Origin: Hydrogenophilales bacterium 16-64-46
GTDB taxonomy: Bacteria > Pseudomonadota > Gammaproteobacteria > Burkholderiales > Thiobacillaceae
DNA length: 64,000 nt
NCBI GenBank assembly: GCA_002281775.1
Contig: NCGY01000001.1
Location: 124,001 to 188,000, forward strand
Reading direction: 5' to 3'
Shown here: positions 25,367-33,492 of the stretch, piece by piece
Position numbering within the stretch: position 1 is the first letter of the stretch
Layout: the number at the start of each line of letters is the position of its first letter
Made by a program: the position numbers and the translations under genes
The notes under the pieces: generated by a model
The model's database searches: none
The model's input: the letters and a program-made list of their open reading frames with translations, nothing else
What the model was told of the DNA's origin: nothing

Positions 25367-26851
25367 TCAGCTGATCCGTACCGGCACGAACAGGCGCTGG
25401 CCGTTGCGCTGCAACAGCAGCGCCACCGATTTGCCTGCGCCGTCGAGCACGCGCTTCACCGCCGCCACGCTGTCGACCGGCTTGCCGTTCACCGCCACCA
25501 GCACGTCGCCCGGCTGCACGCCGGCACGCGCGGCGGCACCCTGCACCTCTTCCACCACCAGACCGGATGCGACGCCCACAGCGCGTGACTCTTCCGGCGC
25601 AAGCGGGCGCAGCGCCAGGCCCAGCCGCGCTTTTTCGACTGCACGTTCAGCCTTGGCGGGGCGGATGCCACTGTCGGCGAGCTTGTCGAGTGTGACGTTG
25701 AGCGTGGTGGCCGCACCGTTGCGCCAGATATCGAGGCGGGCAGGCTTGCCGGGTTCGGCCTGGCCGACGCGCGCCGGCAGGTCGCTGGCGTCCACCACCG
25801 GCTGGCCGTTGAAGCCGGTGATCACGTCACCGGTTTTCACGCCGGCGCGGGCGGCGGCGCTGCCCGGTTCCACCTGCGCGACGAGCGCGCCTTCGGGTCT
25901 GGCGAGCTTGAACGAATCGGCGAGCGCCTGGTTCACGTCCTGGATTGCCACGCCCAGCCGCGCGTGCGTGGCGTGACCGGTGGCAACGATCTGGTCCTTG
26001 ATACGCACCGCGAGGTCGATGGGAATCGCGAACGACAGGCCCTGGTAGCCGCCGGAACGGCTGAAGATCTGCGAGTTGATGCCGATCACCTCGCCGCGCG
26101 CGTTGAACAGCGGGCCGCCGGAGTTGCCGGGGTTCACCGCCACGTCGGTCTGGATGAAGGGCACGTAGCCGTCGTCGGGGAGCGAGCGGCCCTTGGCGCT
26201 GACCACGCCGGCGGTCACGCTGTTTTCGAACCCGAACGGCGAGCCGATGGCGAGCACCCATTCACCCACGCGCAGATCGTTGGGGTTGCCGAGCGGCACG
26301 GTCGGCAGATTGGCCGCGTCGATCTTGAGCACGGCAACGTCGGTCTTGTCGTCGCGGCCCACCACGCGCGCCAGGAATTCGCGGCGGTCGGTGAGCTTCA
26401 CCGTCACCTCCTTCGCGCCGCGTACCACGTGCGCGTTGGTGAGGATCAAACCGTCTGCACTGACGATGAAGCCAGAGCCTTCGCCACGCGCCGGCAGGCC
26501 GCCGCGCGGCAGGTTGGGCATCGGCAGGCCGTGGCGACGGAAGAACTGGAATACCGGGTCGTTCGGGTCGGGCGCGGCCCCGGCCTGGTCTTCGTCGCCT
26601 TCCGGCATCGCGTTGGACACCGCGATGTTGACCACCGCCGGACCAAAGCGCTGCACGATGGCGGTGAAATCCGGCGCGCCGGGGAAGGGCGCGGACAGCG
26701 CGGCCGGGGCAGTCACCGGCGGGGCAGCGGGCGCGGGGGCGTTGGCGTTGGCGTGGCTGCCCAGGGTCCAGGCGGCGGCACCGCCGCCCAGAACACCGGC
26801 GGCGAGCAGGGCGAGAATGAGTCGGGTCGGGGACAGGGAAAACGAAGTCAT
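25367..26851 (-). CDS. Do/DegP-family periplasmic serine endoprotease
   Basis: A DegP/MucD-type protease and chaperone, 494 aa from ATG 26851 (GGAG site upstream). A membrane or signal segment (LILALLAAGVLGGG) leads to a trypsin-like domain with the full triad: His141 in LTNAHVVRG, Asp171 in KTDVAVLKI and Ser244 in NPGNSGGPLF. Two PDZ domains follow (SAAARAGVKTGDVITGF; GAAARAGVQPGDVLVAV). It degrades or refolds damaged envelope proteins. A sigma-54-type promoter sequence lies 80 bases upstream. Confidence 0.95.
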   Translation of the reverse strand: MTSFSLSPTRLILALLAAGVLGGGAAAWTLGSHANANAPAPAAPPVTAPAALSAPFPGAPDFTAIVQRFGPAVVNIAVSNAMPEGDEDQAGAAPDPNDPVFQFFRRHGLPMPNLPRGGLPARGEGSGFIVSADGLILTNAHVVRGAKEVTVKLTDRREFLARVVGRDDKTDVAVLKIDAANLPTVPLGNPNDLRVGEWVLAIGSPFGFENSVTAGVVSAKGRSLPDDGYVPFIQTDVAVNPGNSGGPLFNARGEVIGINSQIFSRSGGYQGLSFAIPIDLAVRIKDQIVATGHATHARLGVAIQDVNQALADSFKLARPEGALVAQVEPGSAAARAGVKTGDVITGFNGQPVVDASDLPARVGQAEPGKPARLDIWRNGAATTLNVTLDKLADSGIRPAKAERAVEKARLGLALRPLAPEESRAVGVASGLVVEEVQGAAARAGVQPGDVLVAVNGKPVDSVAAVKRVLDGAGKSVALLLQRNGQRLFVPVRIS

Positions 26852-26930
26852 GGTCTCTCCATTACAGAAACACAACAGGCTGCCGCACCGTAGGGATGCA
26901 CAGGGACCAAGCTGCGACTGCGCGACCCTC

Positions 26931-26947
26931 TTGCAGGTTCCCGGCCA
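26931..26947 (-). promoter_or_regulatory. Candidate sigma-54 promoter for the DegP-type gene
   Basis: The minus strand reads TGGCCGGGAACCTGCAA from 26947 to 26931, with GG and GC exactly ten bases apart as sigma-54 requires. TGGC and TGCA match the consensus (YTGGCACGrNNNTTGCW); the A and C of GGCAC are replaced. The distance to ATG 26851 is suitable. It is the weakest of four such sites near the NtrC-type regulator. Confidence 0.5.
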
Positions 26948-27121
26948 TGGCCTGCTTCGCTTTAGCCACAGCCATCGTGCGTGCGCAGCTTGCCGGTCGC
27001 CGACAAGGTTTTCTGCCCCAGGGGTGATAGATCGGTGACGAGGCTGCGACCCGTACGCATAGGGGAACGCTTTCCCGCCGCCGCGCGTCGCGCGCAGGCG
27101 ACTTGGCGAGACCGCAGCGCC

Positions 27122-27622
27122 TCAGGCTGCTGCCTGAACGGGCTTCAGCATGGCGCGTGCCGCCCCGGCCTCGGCCTCGGTGCCGTGCACGAAGAGCAGG
27201 TAGCGGTCGGCCTTCAGCTCGTGCTCGTATTTGATCGCCTGCTCCCGGGTCAGGCCCAGGCCCATGAGGCCCGTACCAAGCGCGGACAGGCCGCCGCCGA
27301 CCACCGCGCCTTCGAGCGCACCGACCAGCAGGCTGGCGAGTCCGCCGGCGACAGCTACCGGGCCGAAACCGGGGACGATGAAGAATGCGCCGCCGACCAG
27401 CAGGCCCCAGAGCCCGCCCCAGGCCGCGCCGATGCCGCCCCAGATCTTCATGCGGTCGCCGGTGGTGTAGAAGCCGACGGCGTGCGCCTCGCTTTGATAG
27501 CCCTTGCCGATGATGGACAGACGCCGGATATCGAAGCCGTCGCGCCGCAGCGTGCGGATCGCGTCCTCGGCGTCGGTGTGGCGTGCGTAGACGCCGATGA
27601 CGGCATGCAGATCGTTTTTCAT
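27122..27622 (-). CDS. General-stress protein with YflT/17M-like domain
   Basis: 166 aa from ATG 27622. Residues 1-60 form a ferredoxin-like YflT (general stress protein 17M) domain (VIGVYARHTDAEDAIRTLRRDGFDI). The middle is a glycine-rich hydrophobic hairpin (GGLWGLLVGGAFFIVPGFGPVAVAGG...), probably membrane-inserted. It is last in a three-gene operon with yfdX and a glycine-zipper protein. The molecular role is unknown; related proteins are induced by stress. Confidence 0.8.
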   Translation of the reverse strand: MKNDLHAVIGVYARHTDAEDAIRTLRRDGFDIRRLSIIGKGYQSEAHAVGFYTTGDRMKIWGGIGAAWGGLWGLLVGGAFFIVPGFGPVAVAGGLASLLVGALEGAVVGGGLSALGTGLMGLGLTREQAIKYEHELKADRYLLFVHGTEAEAGAARAMLKPVQAAA

Positions 27623-27641
27623 GCGAGCGCCTTTCGGGGAT

Positions 27642-28133
27642 TCAACCGGCGCGGCCGGTAGGCTGGAGCTGCACGTCGAGATCGAGACGCGCGCCGGGGT
27701 CGTAGGGCAGCGAGGTGGTGAAGACATGGCCGCGATAGCGGTAGGTCACGTCGTAGCCGGCCAGGGTGCGGGTCGGGCGGTCGGCTGGAGCGCACCGGGT
27801 TTCCCAGCGTTCGCCGTCGTCGCCGAACTGGCCGCCGATGACGCTGCCGGCGACCGCGCCCACCGCGCCGGCGGCGACGCGCCCGTCGCCGTGGCCGAAG
27901 CGTGAGCCGAGCAGGCCGCCGAGGATGCCGCCGACGATCTGGCGGCCGGTGGCGTCGTCGGGCGTGGCGTTCACCAGCGTCTGGCGGCAGACGCTGCGGC
28001 TGTCCAGACGGGTCTGGTAAACCGGCGTGGAAGACAGCACCTCGGCGCTGTCGCTGAAATCGGCGGCGAGTGCGGGCACGCCCAGCGCGCAGCTCGCGCC
28101 CAGCAGGCAAACGGAATGCAGCAGAGTTTTCAT
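27642..28133 (-). CDS. Glycine-zipper 2TM-domain envelope protein
   Basis: 163 aa with a signal peptide (cleavage after PALAA) and a glycine zipper (IVGGILGGLLGSRFG, then GAVGAVAGSVIGGQFG) of the 17-kDa-antigen/SlyB-like 2TM type. Cysteines in SVCRQT and TRCAPA might pair. It sits nine bases after yfdX, so it is co-transcribed with it. Such proteins are usually small outer-membrane or periplasmic stress components. Confidence 0.8.
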   Translation of the reverse strand: MKTLLHSVCLLGASCALGVPALAADFSDSAEVLSSTPVYQTRLDSRSVCRQTLVNATPDDATGRQIVGGILGGLLGSRFGHGDGRVAAGAVGAVAGSVIGGQFGDDGERWETRCAPADRPTRTLAGYDVTYRYRGHVFTTSLPYDPGARLDLDVQLQPTGRAG

Positions 28134-28142
28134 GGGAGCCTC

Positions 28143-28853
28143 CTAGCGTGCCGCGCGCACGACGTCGACGCCGCGCACCACTTCAAAGATCGACCCAAGC
28201 GCCCGGTCGACCGCCTGTTTCGCCGCCGCCCGGTCGGCCGGCTGCGCGGCGAGCGCCGCCTGTGCGACGTGGATCTGGTCGGCGACGCGGTCGAGCGGAA
28301 GGTAAACGGTGGTGGCGCGCAGGCTTTCGCCCACTTCTTCCAGTGTGGTGCGGGCGGCGTCGGTGCGGCCGGCGCGCGCCTGTGTTTCGGCGTGCTTCAC
28401 GCCGCCGCGTGCCTGGCGCGCCACCCCCGGCGCGTAGGCGTCCATCTCGTCGAGGCTGGCGTAGATCGGCAGCAGGTCGTCGTAGAAAGCCGCGTTGTCG
28501 TCCGCGACGAGCTTGTTTTTCGCGTTGCTGATGGCGTCATCGACGTCGACGAAGGGCATGGTGCGCTGCCAGGCACCGGCGAACTCGCTCGCCACACGCA
28601 GCGCGCTCTGCGCAAGCTCGGGGGAATCGGCGTCGAGGAAGGCGCGCGCCGAGCGCAGCTGCTCGACCAGCGCGCGGCCGGAGGCAGCAGCAGCGCGCGC
28701 CAGTTGCGGCGATGCCCAGCCGGGGGACACGTCGACCGTGCGGGTGTCGGTGAGGGACGCCGCCGGGGCGTCGGCGGCGGCGAATGCCGGGCCGGCCAGA
28801 ACGGGCAGCAGGACCAGGGGGGTCAGTCGGGTCAGGCGTTTGAGCTGGAACAT
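28143..28853 (-). CDS. yfdX: YfdX-family periplasmic protein (first copy)
   Basis: 236 aa, with a signal peptide (ending GPAFA) and a helical YfdX-type domain. YfdX of enterobacteria has been reported as a small stress-related chaperone-like protein; the LVADDNAAFYDDLLPIYASLDEMDAY stretch is the most recognisable part. A sigma-54-type promoter sequence lies about 55 bases upstream. It leads the operon that continues with the glycine-zipper and 17M-like genes. Confidence 0.82.
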   Translation of the reverse strand: MFQLKRLTRLTPLVLLPVLAGPAFAAADAPAASLTDTRTVDVSPGWASPQLARAAAASGRALVEQLRSARAFLDADSPELAQSALRVASEFAGAWQRTMPFVDVDDAISNAKNKLVADDNAAFYDDLLPIYASLDEMDAYAPGVARQARGGVKHAETQARAGRTDAARTTLEEVGESLRATTVYLPLDRVADQIHVAQAALAAQPADRAAAKQAVDRALGSIFEVVRGVDVVRAAR

Positions 28854-28907
28854 GTCGATCTCCTTGTCGTGAGGGATGGGGACGGCGGAGCCGTCTGCCT
28901 GTGCCGT

Positions 28908-28923
28908 AGCGGGCTTCGTGCCA
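28908..28923 (-). promoter_or_regulatory. Sigma-54 promoter for the yfdX operon
   Basis: The minus strand reads CTGGCACGAAGCCCGCT with the -24 element TGGCACG perfect, GG and GC ten bases apart, and the preceding pyrimidine and following A also on consensus. The two thymines before the -12 GC are replaced by C. Position relative to the yfdX start (about 55 bases) fits. Confidence 0.7.
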
Positions 28924-28971
28924 GAATGGCAAGTGCTTGATCAGGATGGGGTTTGTCTGCAAGGCCTGGCC

Positions 28972-29069
28972 GGGTGCGCGGGGGTTTTCGCCCGCTCCGG
29001 CTGAAATCCCCCGATGAGCGGCAACGGGGGCTTTGCGCCATTCCACACGGGGGTTTTCCCCCGCACCCC
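28972..29069. repeat. G/C-rich palindrome between divergent sigma-54 promoters
   Basis: GGGTGCGCGGGGG (28972-28984) can pair with CCCCCGCACCCC (29058-29069); smaller hairpins such as CGGGGG-TTTT-CCCCCG lie inside. The whole 323-base gap 28854-29176 otherwise holds the two divergent sigma-54 promoters and no gene. TTTGCGCCA at 29032-29040 also occurs upstream of the third promoter (33334-33342) and may be part of an activator site. Confidence 0.55.
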
Positions 29070-29115
29070 GGGACGCGTTCGACGCAAGCCATTGATTGCA
29101 TGGGGTTCGACGAGC

Positions 29116-29131
29116 TGGCACAGCGGCTGCA
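29116..29131 (+). promoter_or_regulatory. Sigma-54 promoter for the second yfdX gene and two-component operon
   Basis: TGGCACAGCGGCTGCA has GG (29117-29118) and GC (29129-29130) ten bases apart. TGGCAC and TGCA match consensus. Transcription should start near 29142, leaving a short leader with AAGGAGA before ATG 29177. Confidence 0.7.
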
Positions 29132-29176
29132 TGGCGTGGGGCGGCACGCTTGAGTGCCTCGCCAAGGAGACCCATC

Positions 29177-30445
29177 ATGAATCGTCCGAATGCCCCGCTT
29201 GTACTTGCCCTGTCCGCTCTGCTCGCCGGCGGTGCGCTTGCCGCCACCCCGCCCGCCCGCATTGTCGAAAGCCAGCAGGTCACGCCGCTGCGCGCGATCA
29301 GCCCGGCCGACGAAGCCGCGCTGTCGCGGGCGGCGATGAAGACGCTGAACCACATCGCCCGCGCCCGCGCCGCGCTCGCCCGCAAGGATGTCAAGGGTGC
29401 CCGCGCCGCGCTTGCCCAGGCCGACACCCTGCTCGACATCATCCAGGCCGGCTTGCCGACCGCGCAGGTGCGCGACCAGATCCGGGTGGCACAGAGCAGG
29501 CTGAAATACGACGAGACGAAAGTGGTTGAGCCCGATCTCGTGCCGATCTACGCCTCGCTCGACGCCATCGAGGACCTTGCCGCCGTGCCGCAGGCGCGCG
29601 CGCATCTCGACCAGGCGCAAGCCCGGCTGAAAACCGGTGACAAATCCGGTGCCGCGCGCGAGCTCGACGCCGTCGACGCCGCGCTGCTGTATCAGGAAGC
29701 CGACCTGCCGCTGGCCGCCACGCGCGGCTTTGTCCGTGCCGCCGAGAGCGAACTGGCGCGCGGCAAGCTGACGCACGCCGACGCTCATCTCAAGGCTGCC
29801 GAAGACAACGTGGTGACCTATACCGCGTTCGTCGACGAGCCCATCATCGCGGCGCGCGCCAACCTGGCCCGCGCACAGCGCAACTACGTGGCGGGCAAAC
29901 TCGACGCCGCTCGGGCCGACCTCGGTCGCGCGGTGACGCAGCTCGACCGCGCCACCGCACGCGCCGACGCCAGCGTGAAGCAGGACGCCGCCGATCTGGC
30001 CCGCGACGCGCGCAGCCTCAGCACCCGGCTCGACACCCACGCCAAAACCGATGCCCATGCCACCGGCCGCGACCTGTTGCTGCTGTGGCACCGTAGCCGC
30101 GCCCTGGCCGACCGTGCGATGGACTACACCGCCGTCGGCTGGAACCGGCTGGAGGCGCACAAGCCGGTCGAACGCTACCTGATCGAGGCGCGCCTGCACG
30201 CCCGCTACGCCGAGATAGACGCCGGCCCCGGCGAGAACCCCGCGCGCGCCGCAACCGACCTGGCCGAGACCTATCGCTACCTGCAGGAAGCCAACGGCGT
30301 GAAGGACCTTGCGCCGCATACCCGGCAAACGGTCGAGGCGCTGCTGCAGCAGATCGACACGCTGCGCCAGCCGGGCAAGACGCCTGACGCGGCGCAGCTC
30401 GCCGCGTTACTAAGCGGCATCACCGGCGCGCTGCGCAGCCTGTGA
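29177..30445 (+). CDS. YfdX-family protein with extended helical domain (second copy)
   Basis: 422 aa, with a signal peptide (ending GGALA) and a helical repeat-like body. It shares the AALAQADTLLDIIQAG and PDLVPIYASLDAIEDL features with the upstream YfdX, but is longer, with a second YfdX-like half. It starts behind AAGGAGA, about 45 bases from a sigma-54-type promoter, and its end is 41 bases from the histidine kinase, so all three likely form one transcript. Confidence 0.78.
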   Translation: MNRPNAPLVLALSALLAGGALAATPPARIVESQQVTPLRAISPADEAALSRAAMKTLNHIARARAALARKDVKGARAALAQADTLLDIIQAGLPTAQVRDQIRVAQSRLKYDETKVVEPDLVPIYASLDAIEDLAAVPQARAHLDQAQARLKTGDKSGAARELDAVDAALLYQEADLPLAATRGFVRAAESELARGKLTHADAHLKAAEDNVVTYTAFVDEPIIAARANLARAQRNYVAGKLDAARADLGRAVTQLDRATARADASVKQDAADLARDARSLSTRLDTHAKTDAHATGRDLLLLWHRSRALADRAMDYTAVGWNRLEAHKPVERYLIEARLHARYAEIDAGPGENPARAATDLAETYRYLQEANGVKDLAPHTRQTVEALLQQIDTLRQPGKTPDAAQLAALLSGITGALRSL

Positions 30446-30486
30446 CGGCTTGTCCGCGCATGGCCGATCCGGTACAACCGGAACGC

Positions 30487-31917
30487 ATGAAACGTGTTTT
30501 CGTGCGTTCGCTCGCCTTTCCCGCGCTCGTCGCCGCTGGGCTGGTGGCCCTGGCGGTGGCGCTGGCGCTACTGTCGCTGGCGCGCAATCTGGCGCAGTTC
30601 GAACCCCTGCGCGCGCACACCGCCGCCATGCAGCGGGTGCAGGCGCAGAGCCTGGCGATGCAGTACGCGCTGGCGCGCACGCTGGCACCGGGCACGTCGG
30701 CCGAGCTGGCGGTGTTCGCGCGGCTGCGTGACGAGGTCGAGGCGCTGGTGGCCGACCCGGCGCTGCGCTCGAATGCGGGACGCGCGCGCCTGCAACGCGC
30801 CCGTGCCCTGCTCGACACACCCGACGACGATCCGCGCGCCCGGCTGCTCGCCGCCACCACTCTGCTGCACGAGGCGCTGGCGGAGGAAAGACGCGCGCAC
30901 GATGCCCTGCTCACCGAGGTCGCGGCGCAGGCGCGCTTCGAGTTCCAGTTGGTGATCGCCGCGTTTGCCGTGATCGTGCTGGCGGGTGGCCTGGTCTACG
31001 TGGGGGTGCGCCGCCGGGTGCTGGAACCGCTGCGCGATCTCGACACCTGGATGGGCCGGCTCGCGCGGCATGATTTTTCGCGCATCGAGGCGAGCCGGGC
31101 CGACAGCCTCATCGCCCCGCTGTTCGCCCGCTACAACGACATGGTGGCGCGGCTCGCCGAGATCGAGGCGGCGCAGGTTGCGCGCGAGGCCAGCCTCGAA
31201 GCCGAGGTGCGCGCCGCCACCCGCGAGCTGATCGCGCACAACCGCAGCCTGGCGCAGGCCGACAAGCTCGCGGCGGTGGGTGAACTTGCCGCCAGCCTCG
31301 CGCACGAACTGCGCAATCCGCTTGCCGGCATCACGCTTGCGCTCGCCAACCTGCGGCACGAACTGCCGGACGGCGAAGCGCGCGAACGTCTCGAGGGCGT
31401 TGCGGCGGAACTGGGCCGGCTCACCCGCCTGATGAACCGCCTGCTCGACGGCGCGCGCCACGCGCCAGAAGCGCCGCAGCGCGTGAGGCTGGCGCAGGCG
31501 GTCGACGAAGTGGTGGCGCTGGCGCGCTACCAGATCGCGCCCGACATCCACATCGAACAGGCCATCGCGGCCGATTGCCTCTGCCAGCTGCCGCCCGACC
31601 GCCTGCGCCAGTGCGTGCTCAACCTGCTACTCAACGCGGCGCAGGTGTTGCCCGACCGCGGCCACATCCGGGTGCTGGGCCAGCACGACGGCAATGCGCT
31701 CGAACTCGCCGTCGAAGACGACGGGCCGGGGTTCCCCGAGGCCCTGCTGCGCGACGGCGTTGCTCCTTTCTCCACACAGCGCGCCGGCGGCACCGGCCTC
31801 GGCCTAGCCAGCGTGCGGCGCTTTGCGCACGATCTCGGCGGCAGCCTCAGCCTCGCCAACTGCGCGCCGCACGGCGCACGCGTGACCCTGCGCCTGCCCT
31901 GTCCGACAATGGAATGA
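30487..31917 (+). CDS. Two-component sensor histidine kinase
   Basis: 476 aa from ATG 30487 (earlier starts at 30442/30460 are possible). It has two membrane segments (residues ~5-27 and ~155-180) enclosing a helical periplasmic sensor of about 130 residues, a HAMP-like region, a HisKA domain with phosphoacceptor His273 in LAHELRNPLAG, and an ATPase domain with NLLLNAAQ, DDGPGFP and GGTGLGLASVRRF. Domain layout resembles ZraS/NtrB-type kinases. It pairs by ATGA overlap with the NtrC-type regulator. Confidence 0.92.
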   Translation: MKRVFVRSLAFPALVAAGLVALAVALALLSLARNLAQFEPLRAHTAAMQRVQAQSLAMQYALARTLAPGTSAELAVFARLRDEVEALVADPALRSNAGRARLQRARALLDTPDDDPRARLLAATTLLHEALAEERRAHDALLTEVAAQARFEFQLVIAAFAVIVLAGGLVYVGVRRRVLEPLRDLDTWMGRLARHDFSRIEASRADSLIAPLFARYNDMVARLAEIEAAQVAREASLEAEVRAATRELIAHNRSLAQADKLAAVGELAASLAHELRNPLAGITLALANLRHELPDGEARERLEGVAAELGRLTRLMNRLLDGARHAPEAPQRVRLAQAVDEVVALARYQIAPDIHIEQAIAADCLCQLPPDRLRQCVLNLLLNAAQVLPDRGHIRVLGQHDGNALELAVEDDGPGFPEALLRDGVAPFSTQRAGGTGLGLASVRRFAHDLGGSLSLANCAPHGARVTLRLPCPTME

Positions 31918-33299
31918 TCATGCCGCACACCCTGCTCATCATCGAAGACGAAGCCCTGCTGGGTCAGGAACTGCAACGCCATTTCCAGCGCGAAGGCTGG
32001 GAGGTGCGGCTTGCCGCCAGCCTGGCCGAGGCGCGCCGGCTGCTGTTCGACGCCGCGCTCGAACCCGCCGCCGTGCTCTCCGACATGAACCTGCCCGACG
32101 GCAATGCGCTCGACCTGCTGGACGCCGCGCGCGAAGCGGGACTCGCGGGCGAATGGGTGTTCGTCACCGGCTACGGCGGCGTGCCGGATTCGGTGCGCGC
32201 GCTGAAGCTCGGCGCGCTCGATTTTCTGGAAAAGCCCGTCGACATGGCGCGCCTGACGCTGGTGCTGAACGGCGCAGCGCGCACAGCACGTGCCGAGCGC
32301 CGGCTCGCCGACCAGATGGCGGGCGAGCGCCGCCGCTACGAACCGGATGCCTACGCCGGCGAATCCGCTGCCGCGCGCGAGGCGCGCGAGATGCTCGCAC
32401 GGCTCGCCGACGTGCCGTTTTCCGCCCTGCTCATCGGCGGCGAAACCGGCACCGGCAAGGGCCTGGCCGCGCGCATCCTGCACTACGCCGGCAGCCGTCG
32501 GCGCGGCCCGCTGGTGGAAGTGAACTGCGCCGCACTGCCGCGCGAGCTGATCGAAGGCGAACTCTTCGGCCACGAAGCCGGCGCGTTCACCGGTGCCAAG
32601 GGCATGCGGCGCGGGCTGGTGGAGCAGGCCAGCGGCGGCACGCTGTTCCTCGACGAAATCGGCGAGCTGCCGCTCGACCTGCAGGCCAAGCTGCTGCGCG
32701 TGATCGAGGACGGGCAGATTCGCCGGCTCGGTGGCGAGCGTGCGCTGCCGGTCGACGTGCGCTTCGTCGCCGCGAGTAACCGCGACCTCGAAGCCGAATC
32801 GCGCGCCGGCGCTTTCCGCGCCGATCTCTACCACCGGCTCTCCGTGTTCCGTCTGGTGCTGCCGCCGCTGCGCGCGCGCATCGAGGACGTGCGCCAGCTG
32901 GTGCCATTGTTCGTGCGCGAGTTCAACGCCAAGGCCGGCAAGCGGGTGCACCGCATCGGCGAGCCGGTGTGGGCGCAGCTGCTGGCGCACGACTGGCCGG
33001 GCAACGTGCGCGAACTGCGCAATGTGGTCGAGCGCTGCGTGCTGTTTGCCGACGACGAGGCATTCCCGCTGCGCTGGCTGCAACTGGGGGCGGCGTCCGC
33101 GAGCGTGATGGCAAGCTCCGGCGACGGCGTCTGGCTGCCGCTCGACGGCAGCCTGTCGCTCGAGGACATGGAACGCCGGCTGGTCGAAGCGGCGCTGGCG
33201 CAGGCCGACGGCAACGTCACGGGGGCGGCGCGCCTCTTGAAGAGCACGCGTGAAACCCTGCGCTATCGGGTGGAGAAATTCGGTCTCGGCAAAGGCTGA
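31914..33299 (+). CDS. NtrC-family sigma-54-dependent response regulator
   Basis: 461 aa from ATG 31914 (ATGA overlap with the kinase); a second ATG lies at 31920. The receiver domain has phospho-Asp57 (LSDMNLPDG) and the Lys of LEKPVD. The AAA+ domain has Walker A GGETGTGKG (Lys182), the sigma-54-contacting GAFTGA loop (223-228) and Walker B TLFLDEIGE. A Fis-type helix-turn-helix ends the protein (AQADGNVTGAARLLKSTRETLRYR). Intact GAFTGA means it activates sigma-54 promoters; four such sequences are nearby. Confidence 0.95.
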   Translation: MIMPHTLLIIEDEALLGQELQRHFQREGWEVRLAASLAEARRLLFDAALEPAAVLSDMNLPDGNALDLLDAAREAGLAGEWVFVTGYGGVPDSVRALKLGALDFLEKPVDMARLTLVLNGAARTARAERRLADQMAGERRRYEPDAYAGESAAAREAREMLARLADVPFSALLIGGETGTGKGLAARILHYAGSRRRGPLVEVNCAALPRELIEGELFGHEAGAFTGAKGMRRGLVEQASGGTLFLDEIGELPLDLQAKLLRVIEDGQIRRLGGERALPVDVRFVAASNRDLEAESRAGAFRADLYHRLSVFRLVLPPLRARIEDVRQLVPLFVREFNAKAGKRVHRIGEPVWAQLLAHDWPGNVRELRNVVERCVLFADDEAFPLRWLQLGAASASVMASSGDGVWLPLDGSLSLEDMERRLVEAALAQADGNVTGAARLLKSTRETLRYRVEKFGLGKG

Positions 33300-33378
33300 C
33301 CGGTACGCGAATCCCGGGAAAACCATCGGCGCATTTGCGCCACGCGATCTGGTTGATATCCCCCGAATCTCCGTCCAG

Positions 33379-33402
33379 ACGCCATCCTGTGTGGCGTTTT
33401 TT
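33379..33402 (+). terminator. Rho-independent terminator after the regulator gene
   Basis: ACGCCA and TGGCGT (33379-33384 and 33392-33397) form a stem with a 7-base loop and a T run of six. It separates the kinase-regulator transcript from the next sigma-54 promoter. Confidence 0.75.
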
Positions 33403-33428
33403 CCTTTTTCATCAAGCGCTTGCCGATC

Positions 33429-33444
33429 TGGCACGCGCCCTGCT
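33429..33444 (+). promoter_or_regulatory. Sigma-54 promoter for the SQR-Emr operon
   Basis: TGGCACGCGCCCTGCT has the -24 element TGGCACG perfect and GG-N10-GC spacing exact, with GC followed by T as in the consensus. It lies 49 bases from ATG 33493. Upstream, GGCGCATTTGCGCC (33328-33341) is a dyad that could bind the activator. Confidence 0.75.
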
Positions 33445-33492
33445 GAAACCCGGTTGAGCGCGGCTGTTGTCGCGCACCCGAGGAGAAGACCC

